From contig NZ_JAFFHZ010000001.1 of NCBI RefSeq assembly GCF_017052585.1, positions 3,886,001 to 3,950,000 of the forward strand: a stretch of 64,000 bases of DNA, written 5' to 3'. Under the pieces are notes generated by a model. That model had not been told where the DNA came from, did not search any database, and was given only the letters and a program-made list of their open reading frames with translations. A program made the translations under genes and the position numbers. The DNA is from Paenibacillus apiarius. Its GTDB lineage: Bacteria > Bacillota > Bacilli > Paenibacillales > Paenibacillaceae. Positions 33,918 to 41,447 of the stretch are shown one piece after another. The number at the start of each line of letters is the position of its first letter. Position 1 is the first letter of the stretch.

Positions 33918-33964
33918 GCAGTCTGACGCCTGCGTTCTTTACGCGGTGGTTGGTCTGCTTTTTT
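33918..33964 (+). terminator. terminator after the Arg-rich gene
   Basis: GCAG...AC...TGCGT pairs with ACGCGG...GT...CTGC (interrupted stem, 5-base loop), followed by six T residues. It ends the 32604-33884 operon. Confidence 0.65.
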
Positions 33965-34023
33965 GTTGATCGTGAAATGGGGTTTGGGTAACCGCCTTTT
34001 TTGAATCGTAAGGATAAGCGTCC

Positions 34024-35211
34024 ATGATGCACTTGCTGGGGCGGCATATGATGAAGCGTGTTAGAAACAAATTTCATGGCGTTCTGTGCCGCTTGCGCCA
34101 GGAGCAGGGTGAACTAAGCATGAGAAAAGATCGGAACACCACAAGGACGAGAATCAAGACGCATGCCTTTCAGAGCGGATTTTCAGAAGGGTATCGAATG
34201 GGGTTGTGCGAAGCAACGGTTCAGCGTACACCTAAGCCGCAGCTGTCTCCGTTCGATTTACGCGTCCTTTACGTACCGCAAGGATTTGACGCAATAGACC
34301 GGGGCGTATGTGAGGCGTTGACGAAGCTTACTCGAGAATGCGCACAGGTGGAGCCCGCTCAGATGGCGGAAGCAGCAGAGAGGATGAAGCCTGATCTCGT
34401 GCTTGTGATGAACGGCTTGCATGTATATCCCCCGGAACATCTTGAGCATATTGGCCGGCTTCGCCAGATGGGGATGAAGACGGCGGTTTGGTTTGTGGAT
34501 GACCCCTACTTTTCAGAGGATACGGCAGCTGCCGCTCCTTACTACGACTTCATCTTTACCCATGAACGCAGCTGCGTTCCGTTTTATACGCAATTAGGAT
34601 GCAATCGTGTATTTCATCTTCCGCTTGGAGCGGGGAGCTCCACCTTTCGCCCCTTGCGTGCCGCACCTGCTTATTCGCATGATATCTGCTTTATAGGCAA
34701 CGCATTTTGGAATCGCGTGAATCTGTTTGACCGCATGGCGTCCTTTCTCGCTGACAAGAAGGTAATCATTGCAGGCGGACATTGGGAGCGATTGAGCCGG
34801 TATGCGGTTCTCCATCCGCATATCCGTCAAGGCTGGGTACCGATTGAAGAGACGGCAATGTACTATAACGGCGCCAAAATCGTAATTAATGTGCATCGGC
34901 CTGTTGAGCAAGGATCAGACAACCGCAACAGTTACCAGTTGGGCGGGGAATCCATCAATCCAAGAACCTACGAAATATCAGCATGCGGTACACTGCAAAT
35001 GACTGATGTTCGCAGTGAGCTTGCAGAAATGTATACGCCAGGCGTGGATATCGAGACCTTCACCAGTCCCGAGGAGCTCATGAGCAAGATCGATTATTAT
35101 TTGCAGCATGAAACGATACGGCGGCGAATCGCAGTGCAAGGATTATATGCGACATTGCTAAAGCACACGTTCGAGCATCGCATACAACGGTTGCTGGAAG
35201 CGATTTGTTAA
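34024..35211 (+). CDS. CgeB-like glycosyltransferase (paralogue 1)
   Basis: Protein of 395 residues related to spore maturation protein CgeB, a GT-B enzyme acting on the outermost spore layer in Bacillus. The N-terminus is basic with the tetrad motif FQSGFSEGYRMGL near 55. Then LRVLYVPQGFDAIDRGV, a central TAVWFVDDPYFSEDT block, FIGNAFWNRVNLFD and the C-terminal NPRTYEISACGTLQMTDVR with ELAEMYTPG, diagnostic of the family. AAGGA lies eight bases before ATG 34024 (ATG 34027 also possible). Close paralogue of the next gene, with which it forms an operon. CgeAB of B. subtilis is sigma-K and GerE controlled; gerE is in this window. Confidence 0.87.
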   Translation: MMHLLGRHMMKRVRNKFHGVLCRLRQEQGELSMRKDRNTTRTRIKTHAFQSGFSEGYRMGLCEATVQRTPKPQLSPFDLRVLYVPQGFDAIDRGVCEALTKLTRECAQVEPAQMAEAAERMKPDLVLVMNGLHVYPPEHLEHIGRLRQMGMKTAVWFVDDPYFSEDTAAAAPYYDFIFTHERSCVPFYTQLGCNRVFHLPLGAGSSTFRPLRAAPAYSHDICFIGNAFWNRVNLFDRMASFLADKKVIIAGGHWERLSRYAVLHPHIRQGWVPIEETAMYYNGAKIVINVHRPVEQGSDNRNSYQLGGESINPRTYEISACGTLQMTDVRSELAEMYTPGVDIETFTSPEELMSKIDYYLQHETIRRRIAVQGLYATLLKHTFEHRIQRLLEAIC

Positions 35212-35246
35212 CCCATACACGACTGATGACGAAAAGGAGAGATTTC

Positions 35247-36386
35247 ATGCGAACATTTCGTATTCGGCGAAGCAGACGGCTCCGTGCAGGATTGGTTCAT
35301 CCGTTGGAGCGTTCTCGCCGCCAAGGACGCAAAGCCGGTTTTGAAGGGGGCTACCAAGAAGGGTATTTACGAGGACGAGCGGATTATATTGTAAATACGA
35401 CACAAGCGCAGGTGACGTTTCGCCCCTTGCATATCTTATATGTTTCGACGGGAAAAGGATACCCTTACTCGCCGTTGGATGAAGGGATCATCTCGACGTT
35501 CCAGGGGATGGTGGGCCAGGTGTCCTTGGCAGGACCGCACGATCCGGTCGCCGCAACGGCAGTACAGCTTCGCCCTGACGTTGTTGTCGCCTTGGACGGA
35601 ATGGAATTCCCGGTCGAGCAAGTGGATGAAATCCGCGCTCATGGCATACGCACGGCACTTTGGATTACGGACGATCCGTACTATACGAGTGCGATGGCCG
35701 ATATCGTCACGCATTACGATTATGTGTTCACACTTGAAGCGAACAGCGTTCCGTTCTATCAGGGGATTGGCGCTAATGCGCATTATTTGCCGTTCGCCGC
35801 CTTTCCGGGTCAATTCCGTCCCATCAAGACACGATCTCCGATCCGGCAAGATCTTTCCTTTATCGGCTCGGCATATTGGAATCGGGTAAGGACGATTGAA
35901 CCGATTCTGCCCCAGCTGATGAAGCGCAACATCGTCATTTCCGGTCTCTGGTGGGACCGCCTGTCCGAATTCAGAAAATACGCGCATCAAATTCAGCTCG
36001 GCCGTTGGATGGATCCGCATGAGACCGCTGCGTCGTATAATGGCACGAAAATCGTTATCAACATGCACCGCGCACATGATGACGAATCGGTCAATCAGAA
36101 CTCCGCCAACATCGCTGCAGCTTCCCCGAATCCGCGCACCTTTGAAATATGCAGCTGCGGCACGTTGCAATTAACCGACGTACGCGATGATTTAGCCCGG
36201 TTCTATACGCCGGGAGAGGAAATCGAAACGTATAGCTCCCCAGAAGAACTGATAGATAAAATCGATTACTATTTGAAACATGAGCAGGAACGCCGCGAGA
36301 TTGCACTTCGTGCTCTGGCCAGGACATTACGCGATCATACTTATGCGAATCGTCTTAATCAGATGTTAGGCATCATCTTCGGATGA
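35247..36386 (+). CDS. CgeB-like glycosyltransferase (paralogue 2)
   Basis: 379-residue paralogue of the preceding gene: LHILYVSTGKGYPYSPLDEG, TALWITDDPYYTSAM, FIGSAYWNRVRTIE and NPRTFEICSCGTLQLTDVR align directly. The N-terminus carries its own basic region (RTFRIRRSRRLRAG) and tetrad motif AGFEGGYQEGYLRG. AAAAGGAGAG before ATG 35247 sets the start; earlier frame from 35205 overlaps the previous gene. Retention of both copies suggests distinct acceptors or a heteromer. Confidence 0.87.
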   Translation: MRTFRIRRSRRLRAGLVHPLERSRRQGRKAGFEGGYQEGYLRGRADYIVNTTQAQVTFRPLHILYVSTGKGYPYSPLDEGIISTFQGMVGQVSLAGPHDPVAATAVQLRPDVVVALDGMEFPVEQVDEIRAHGIRTALWITDDPYYTSAMADIVTHYDYVFTLEANSVPFYQGIGANAHYLPFAAFPGQFRPIKTRSPIRQDLSFIGSAYWNRVRTIEPILPQLMKRNIVISGLWWDRLSEFRKYAHQIQLGRWMDPHETAASYNGTKIVINMHRAHDDESVNQNSANIAAASPNPRTFEICSCGTLQLTDVRDDLARFYTPGEEIETYSSPEELIDKIDYYLKHEQERREIALRALARTLRDHTYANRLNQMLGIIFG

Positions 36387-36392
36387 TGAAGC

Positions 36393-36419
36393 GCCCGGTC
36401 GGCAAGCCGCCCGGGCTTT
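36393..36419 (+). terminator. terminator after the CgeB pair
   Basis: GCCCGG-T-CGGC-AA-GCCG-C-CCGGGC: a compact hairpin with a single T/C mismatch, followed by TTT. It lies six bases after the stop. Confidence 0.65.
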
Positions 36420-36728
36420 AATCGTCCCTCCCTTGTGTCGCATCCATTGAATCAACTTATCTTGGCGGGCAGCCAAAGGATCTTTTCGGAGCGGAACAGC
36501 AATTAAATCGCTTACAAACTTCTTTTTCATGAGAAAGCTTTATTTATCTCTTCCTATCATGAGAGGACAAGCTTCCGTGAGCGTTAACGAGAAAATGATT
36601 CCATTGATGAAGAGAAAGAGCGGTTTTATATCCGCATTTGCGCTGGGTTGCTTGTAATAAGCTTTCATTTCCGTTTACACCACGCGAGGGAAAGGCGTAA
36701 GATTCAGTTCAGCAGTATCAAAGAGAAT
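36420..36728. other. gene-free stretch with paired TCATGA palindromes
   Basis: About 310 bases with no gene. Two short palindromes share a TCATGA centre: CTTTTTCATGAGAAAG at 36522-36537 and CCTATCATGAGAGG at 36553-36566; the centres are exactly 30 bases apart. They could be operators or small hairpins. The promoter for the riboswitch transcript must lie in this region, but no convincing hexamers were found. Confidence 0.4.
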
Positions 36729-36921
36729 CCGTTGCGTCTTATTCGCTGAATCCCGCCTGAATGGCGGGAACGGGGGAACCATATGAAGCGGACAGAGCTG
36801 ACTGGCAGGTGGTGCCGGTGAGGCCGTTCGCAAGGGGTGAATCCGGAAACAGACATTCCGTCTGGTCCGGTAGGGGGACTCTTCGCCTCCGAATCCGTCA
36901 GCTAACCTCGTAAGCGTACGG
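36729..36921 (+). ncRNA. cyclic di-AMP riboswitch (ydaO-yuaA type)
   Basis: Contains the highly conserved blocks of the ydaO/yuaA RNA in order: GCTGAATC then a small hairpin CCCGCC/GGCGGG, ACGGGGGAACCA, a variable hairpin, GGGGTGAATCC, GGTAGGG, CTCTTCGCCTCCGAATCCG, and the invariant TCAGCTAACCTCGTAAGCG. The outer stem is CCGT with ACGG. The class binds c-di-AMP and normally turns off genes for K+ uptake, osmolytes or cell-wall hydrolases. A terminator-like hairpin follows, then a small Rossmann protein gene. Confidence 0.92.
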
Positions 36922-36923
36922 GG

Positions 36924-36965
36924 AGAGGCGCGCCCGACTGTTGTCTGTCGACGCACCTCTTTCTT
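36924..36965 (+). terminator. terminator of the c-di-AMP riboswitch
   Basis: AGAGGCGCG pairs with CGCACCTCT with one mismatch, followed by TTCTT. It directly follows the aptamer, consistent with ligand-induced termination before the downstream gene. The U-tract is interrupted, so termination may be partial. Confidence 0.6.
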
Positions 36966-37002
36966 CAAGCAGGGCATCGGACACGACAGGAGGGAATTGA
37001 AT

Positions 37003-37443
37003 ATGTATGACACGGATCGAATGATCACCGTGTTCGCACCGAATGCCATGGGCGTCGATTTCATTCGCCAGTTGCGAGGAGCAGGTCTTCCCGTAGCGGC
37101 CATCGCCAATAACGGTCGGCTTGCTAAGCAAATGGAGAAGCTGGGTGTCGCGCATGTATGCCGAGTCAACACAACCGATCCTAAAGAATGGAATGTGCCT
37201 GAAGTGCCGATAGGGAGCCTCTTTTTGTTCGAACAAAGCTTTGCTTTGTCGTGCCGCCTGCTTCAAGTATGCCGGCAATGGTCGTGCGAGCCGATTACGC
37301 TTGTAACGAAGCGCCATCATCCGCGTTCCATTTACCGGCTTCTAGGCGCGGATTACGTCATTTATACGCAATCGGATCAGGTCTCTTTTTTGTTATCGCA
37401 ATTTGTCCTAACGGGATCTCGCGCGCAGTCGCCTACCGCGTAA
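37003..37443 (+). CDS. small Rossmann (TrkA-N-like) protein under c-di-AMP riboswitch
   Basis: 146-residue single-domain protein: beta strand ITVFAPNAMG, helix VDFIRQLRGAGLPVAAIANN, then VCRVNTTDPKEW and SLFLFEQSFALSCRLLQVC, ending with YRLLGADYVIYTQ. The alternation and the GADYVI block recall the N-domain of RCK/TrkA K+-transport regulators, although the dinucleotide glycine motif is degenerate (APNAMG instead of GxGxxG) and no C-domain is present. ATG 37003 has AGGAGGGA eight bases upstream (TTG 36997 is too close). Control by a c-di-AMP riboswitch fits a K+ or osmotic role, but this is inference; it may have been recruited as a sensor in spore glycan synthesis. Confidence 0.7.
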   Translation: MYDTDRMITVFAPNAMGVDFIRQLRGAGLPVAAIANNGRLAKQMEKLGVAHVCRVNTTDPKEWNVPEVPIGSLFLFEQSFALSCRLLQVCRQWSCEPITLVTKRHHPRSIYRLLGADYVIYTQSDQVSFLLSQFVLTGSRAQSPTA

Positions 37444-37484
37444 CGAGGCTGAGCAATCGTGTTGTTTATGGAATCGTATGACAG

Positions 37485-37510
37485 ACTCGTCCTTGCAAGG
37501 GCGAGTTTTT
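37485..37510 (+). terminator. terminator after the riboswitch-controlled gene
   Basis: ACTCGTCC and GGGCGAGT pair (one T-G) around TTGCAA, then TTTTT. Compact intrinsic terminator; it makes 36729-37510 a self-contained riboswitch unit. The next 195 bases to 37705 hold no gene. Confidence 0.85.
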
Positions 37511-37705
37511 ATGTCTTCTATCAGTTAATAGCGGTTAATAGAGTCTGATATGTACGGGAATTACAAGGCGACTGCCAGAGCAAATATGATCTGGAGACGG
37601 ACAAGTGGATATTTCTCGTAAATTGTACGCTTGTATCAGGTTCAAATGTCGTGCCGATACCCGTCGTGGACTAATATATTGTAGTACCTTGGCAAAGGAG
37701 GTGGA

Positions 37706-37744
37706 ATGATACCTGTTCCCCGTAACACGGCAGAACGGGCATAA
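37706..37744 (+). CDS. 12-codon leader ORF before the GT4 gene
   Basis: AAAGGAGGTGG, one of the best ribosome sites in the window, lies about five bases before ATG 37706. It opens a 12-codon frame (MIPVPRNTAERA) that stops at 37742-37744, four bases before the glycosyltransferase ATG at 37749, which has no ribosome site of its own. The large gene would thus be translated by re-initiation. A base error that separates a true upstream start from the gene is the other explanation. Confidence 0.5.
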   Translation: MIPVPRNTAERA

Positions 37745-37748
37745 CCTG

Positions 37749-39317
37749 ATGAAACCAAAAATGCTCTTATTCTCCCATTTATGCAACAAGACTTACATTA
37801 CCGGCGCTGAAAAACTGCTTCTCTTTCTAACGCGTGAATTGCAGGCATATTACGATTGCGTGCTTGTTGTACCTGAAGAGGGACAGCTATCTGCACAAGC
37901 ATCAGCCTATCAGATTCCGTTTATCGTCCAGCCATGCCGGTTGTTCTATTCGACGGTGTCGCCATCGGCGAATTTGTGCGCCGAGCTTGAGCATGTACGG
38001 CAGCATTCGGAGTGGGATGCGATCGTCCGGCTTCTGGCCGAATTGCGGCCGGATATTGTATTGACCAACACCTCGGTGCATGCGCTGCCGGCGCTTGCCG
38101 CCAAGTCATTAGGCATACCGGTGCTGTGGCAGATTAATGAAACGATTGCGGATAATGCATTCACCTCCAATGCCGTCTCGCTCATTCGAATGTTCAGCGA
38201 TGGAATCATCGGAGTCTCAGAGACTACCCTTGCGCCATTTCGCCGTTATGTTTCCGAATCGCATGTTCCCATATACGTGCTGCCTCCTTCTTGGCATATG
38301 GACTCGTTGGAACCGGAACGATGGCACGAGTTCAGGTTAAGGAAGCGGTATGAGCTTAATCTATCTCCCGCTCACTGCCTCATCGGTTATATATCCTCAG
38401 CCATATATGTCAACAAAGGTTTGGAACACTTTCTGCTCATGGCCCTTCAAATAAGCGAACGTGTCAAGGATGTGCGTTTCGTGGTGGTAGGCGCCCCGGC
38501 GGATGAAGCGTATTTTGAAGCATGCAAAGATATGATAAAATCGGCGCCCGCTAATCGATTTCATTTTATTCATTTCGTGTCTTCCGTTCAGTCCATTTAC
38601 CCTGCAATGGACATCGTCGTCATACCAAGTCTCAGCCCGGAAGGCTTCGGGTTGACTGCGATGGAGGGTCTTGTGTTCGGCAAACCGGTGGTCGCATACG
38701 GTTCGGGTGGATTGGCGGAAATTATGCGGATTACCGGAAATGAGGAATCAATGGCCGAACCGGGCAACGTGAATCAATTAACGCACAGGGTGTTAGACTT
38801 GGCGTTGCATCCCGATAAAGCCGAAGCGCTCGGCAGACGCAATCGCGAAGCGGCCGAGCGAGAGTTCGGAGCGGGAACGTACCGGGAGAGATTAATCCAA
38901 ATCCTTGTCCACCATGTCATTCATCATCCTGCTATGTATCGTCTCATTCAAGGCTCACAGCCTATCGTGTACGTGTTGGATTATGGTCTGTATCGACCTA
39001 TTCCCGCCGCTTATCGGTTCAAGTATGCGGATCCGGCACAAGTCCGCCGAGTGCCAGATGCGGTGCTCGCCGCATTGCCAAAAGGAGCAGCAGTCGAAGT
39101 TCCCGAGGCAGCGCTGCCCGCTCTGGCAGCGGGGGCGCGGAAAGAAAAGCCCCGCCGTAGAAAGCGCAAGCACCGAGCCCGTTCAGTGAGAAGAAGTCGG
39201 CGTGTGCTGCGGCGATTGCGCATCTCGCCAAAGCGGCGCATCCGGGCCGTTCGCAGAGGCGGGAACAGGAGAGCGCGGCAAGGTCGCCAGCGCGTGCAGC
39301 GCCGCAAACGCTCTTGA
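37749..39317 (+). CDS. GT4 glycosyltransferase with C-terminal module and Arg-rich tail
   Basis: 522 residues. The GT-B core (about 1-395) has KTYITGAEKLLLFLTREL at the N-terminus, LIGYISSAIYVNKGLEHFLL near 211, and the EX7E motif SPEGFGLTAMEGLVFG near 296. Residues 400-455 contain a module IVYVLDYGLYRPIPAAYRF...LPKGAAV, which matches a C-terminal extension in the GT2 protein at 31048. The last 70 residues are Arg/Lys (RRRKRKHRARSVRRSRR and similar): here the basic tail is at the C-terminus instead of the N-terminus. Translation seems to depend on the 12-codon leader ORF. Confidence 0.85.
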   Translation: MKPKMLLFSHLCNKTYITGAEKLLLFLTRELQAYYDCVLVVPEEGQLSAQASAYQIPFIVQPCRLFYSTVSPSANLCAELEHVRQHSEWDAIVRLLAELRPDIVLTNTSVHALPALAAKSLGIPVLWQINETIADNAFTSNAVSLIRMFSDGIIGVSETTLAPFRRYVSESHVPIYVLPPSWHMDSLEPERWHEFRLRKRYELNLSPAHCLIGYISSAIYVNKGLEHFLLMALQISERVKDVRFVVVGAPADEAYFEACKDMIKSAPANRFHFIHFVSSVQSIYPAMDIVVIPSLSPEGFGLTAMEGLVFGKPVVAYGSGGLAEIMRITGNEESMAEPGNVNQLTHRVLDLALHPDKAEALGRRNREAAEREFGAGTYRERLIQILVHHVIHHPAMYRLIQGSQPIVYVLDYGLYRPIPAAYRFKYADPAQVRRVPDAVLAALPKGAAVEVPEAALPALAAGARKEKPRRRKRKHRARSVRRSRRVLRRLRISPKRRIRAVRRGGNRRARQGRQRVQRRKRS

Positions 39318-39379
39318 ACCTTTCCAGCTTGCCTTCGCGAAGCAGACCAATTATTTTTTGAAACGAGGGGAGAAGTGCG

Positions 39380-40468
39380 ATGCGTGTCATGACGATTCTT
39401 GGAACACGCCCCGAGATCATTCGTCTCAGTGTGATGATGAAGAAGCTGGACCGACTGGCCGGGCGTCACGTCATCGTGCATACGGGACAGAACTTTACCC
39501 ATACATTGAGCGACATCTTTTTTGAAGAGATGCAATTAAGGCAGCCTGATTATGTGATAAACCATAAGCAGCAAAGTTTCGGCGGACAGCTTGCCTCCAT
39601 GTTTGAGCAGGTTGAAATCATTTTGGAGAAAGAGCGGCCAGACAAAGTGCTGCTGCTCGGGGACACGAACAGCGCCTTATCGGCCATTATGGCCGAGCGC
39701 ATGGGTATTCCCGTCGTGCATATGGAAGCGGGCAACCGCTGCTTTGATCTGGCAGTGCCGGAAGAGAAGAACCGTCGCGTCATTGACGCGATTTCTTCTA
39801 TTAACATGCCGTATACCGATCAGAGCAAGCGGAATCTAATTCGCGAAGGCATTCCCAGCCAGCGGATCGTGGTGACGGGGAACCCGATTTACGAAGTTCT
39901 TCTTCATTATCAAGCGCAAATTAATGCTAGTCCCATCCTCGAACAGCTCCAACTACAGCCGCAGCAATATTTCATCGTGACCGCCCATCGCGCAGAGAAC
40001 GTGGATAATCCCGATCATTTAAGCCAAATCGTTCACAGCTTGAACACCATTGCGAAGACGCATCATCTCCGCTTAATCTTCAGCATTCATCCACGGACCC
40101 GCTCAAAATTGACCCACCATCATATCAAGCTGCATCCGCTTGTCGAGTGTTATGAGCCGTTCGGTTTTTTTGACTTTGTCAGACTGGAGCAGCATGCGCG
40201 CTGCGCCATTACAGATAGCGGCACCGTACAGGAGGAGTGCTGCATCTTTCAAGTGCCGACCGTAACGATACGCAATTCGACCGAGCGTCCCGAAACTGTT
40301 GATTGCGGAAGCAACGTCATATCCGGATTACGAGCCGGCAACATCGTTGAAGCGGTGTCCATTATGATGGCTTTGTCAACCGGCTGGAGCTGTCCGGACG
40401 GATACGTAACGAAGGATGTATCGGATAAAGTAGTTAAATTTTTGCTTGGAGGGAACATCCATGTTTAA
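39380..40468 (+). CDS. wecB: UDP-N-acetylglucosamine 2-epimerase family protein
   Basis: Non-hydrolysing UDP-GlcNAc 2-epimerase family, 362 residues. Motifs seen: ILGTRPEIIRLS, LLGDTNSAL, VVHMEAGNRCFD, TGNPIYEVLL, VTAHRAENVDN, TDSGTVQEECC and RNSTERPET (catalytic His/Glu/Arg). GAGGGGAGAAG precedes the ATG. It overlaps the next gene and, with the 4,6-dehydratase and RmlD-like reductase, forms the WbvBRD/CapEFG-type set, so its substrate may be the UDP-6-deoxy-L-aminosugar rather than UDP-GlcNAc itself. Confidence 0.88.
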   Translation: MRVMTILGTRPEIIRLSVMMKKLDRLAGRHVIVHTGQNFTHTLSDIFFEEMQLRQPDYVINHKQQSFGGQLASMFEQVEIILEKERPDKVLLLGDTNSALSAIMAERMGIPVVHMEAGNRCFDLAVPEEKNRRVIDAISSINMPYTDQSKRNLIREGIPSQRIVVTGNPIYEVLLHYQAQINASPILEQLQLQPQQYFIVTAHRAENVDNPDHLSQIVHSLNTIAKTHHLRLIFSIHPRTRSKLTHHHIKLHPLVECYEPFGFFDFVRLEQHARCAITDSGTVQEECCIFQVPTVTIRNSTERPETVDCGSNVISGLRAGNIVEAVSIMMALSTGWSCPDGYVTKDVSDKVVKFLLGGNIHV

Positions 40469-41447
40469 TGACAAGCGCATTCTCGTGACCGGCGGCACCG
40501 GATCATGGGGACATGAGCTGGTTCGTCAACTGTTGCCGCAAAATCCGAGAGAAGTGACGATATATTCTCGCAATGAATCAAGTCAGGTGGCGATGAGCCG
40601 GGAGTTTGAGGATGATCGGTTAAGCTTCTGCGTTGGCGACATACGGGACAAGGATGCGATCATGCACGCGTGCCAGGAAGTGGACTACATCTTTCATCTA
40701 GCCGCACTCAAGCACGTACCTGTATGTGAAGAGCAGCCGTATGAGGCGTTAAAGACAAACATCATTGGAACACAGAACGTTATTGAAGCAGCCATTGAAA
40801 ATAAAGTGAAAAAGGTCGTTTACATCTCCACGGATAAAGCGGCCAACCCGTCAAATTTTTATGGCATGACCAAAGCGATCGGAGAAAAGTTGATTGTGTA
40901 CGCCAATCTGTTGCGTTCCCCTACAAAATTCGTCTGCGTGCGCGGCGGCAATGTGCTTGGCACAAACGGCAGCGTCATCCACCTGTTCATGAATCAAATC
41001 AAGACAAAGTGCCAGATCGGGATTACCGATAAGAAAATGACACGTTTTTTTCTTACTTTGCAAGATGCGGTTACGCTTTTGTTTAAAGCGACAAAAGAGA
41101 GCTTTGGCGGTGAAATTTTCGTCATGATGATGCCGACCTGCCGCATTATCGACTTGGCGGAAGTGCTGATTGACAAGTCGGGTCAAGATAATGTGCGCAT
41201 TGTCGAGACAGGCATCCGTCCCGGTGAGAAAATCCATGAAATATTGATGAGCGAATATGAAAGCTTGACGACTATCGTGTATGACGACACCTATTTAGTT
41301 ATTTTGCCGACTCTTGATATACCGGGGTTAAAGGAGCAGTATAGCCACTACTCTCTGGTCGGCTTCTCGAGCTTCAGCTCAGAGCACGATCTGATGAATA
41401 AAGACGCTATCCAAGCGCTGTTGAAGCGGGGAGGCTTCTTGCAATGA
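40461..41447 (+). CDS. UDP-GlcNAc 4,6-dehydratase/5-epimerase (CapE/WbvB-like)
   Basis: Polysaccharide-biosynthesis SDR of 328 residues. NAD site GGTGSWGHELVRQLL at 11-25, FHLAALKHVPVCEEQPYEA, YISTDKAANPSNFYGMTKA, RGGNVLGTNGSV and the C-terminal RPGEKIHEILMS are diagnostic. It produces UDP-2-acetamido-2,6-dideoxy-4-hexulose as the first step to L-QuiNAc/L-RhaNAc or L-FucNAc. ATG 40461 follows GGAGGGA and overlaps the epimerase stop by eight bases. One operon with the genes on both sides. Confidence 0.88.
   Translation: MFNDKRILVTGGTGSWGHELVRQLLPQNPREVTIYSRNESSQVAMSREFEDDRLSFCVGDIRDKDAIMHACQEVDYIFHLAALKHVPVCEEQPYEALKTNIIGTQNVIEAAIENKVKKVVYISTDKAANPSNFYGMTKAIGEKLIVYANLLRSPTKFVCVRGGNVLGTNGSVIHLFMNQIKTKCQIGITDKKMTRFFLTLQDAVTLLFKATKESFGGEIFVMMMPTCRIIDLAEVLIDKSGQDNVRIVETGIRPGEKIHEILMSEYESLTTIVYDDTYLVILPTLDIPGLKEQYSHYSLVGFSSFSSEHDLMNKDAIQALLKRGGFLQ

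Noticed and set aside
33896-33991. Short TTG-started frame after the Arg-rich gene (AGGAGG directly before it)
   Set aside because: It has no spacing between SD and start and runs through the terminator stem.
35436-36170. 244-codon minus-strand frame opposite the second CgeB paralogue
   Set aside because: Shadow of a well-supported gene with conserved family motifs.
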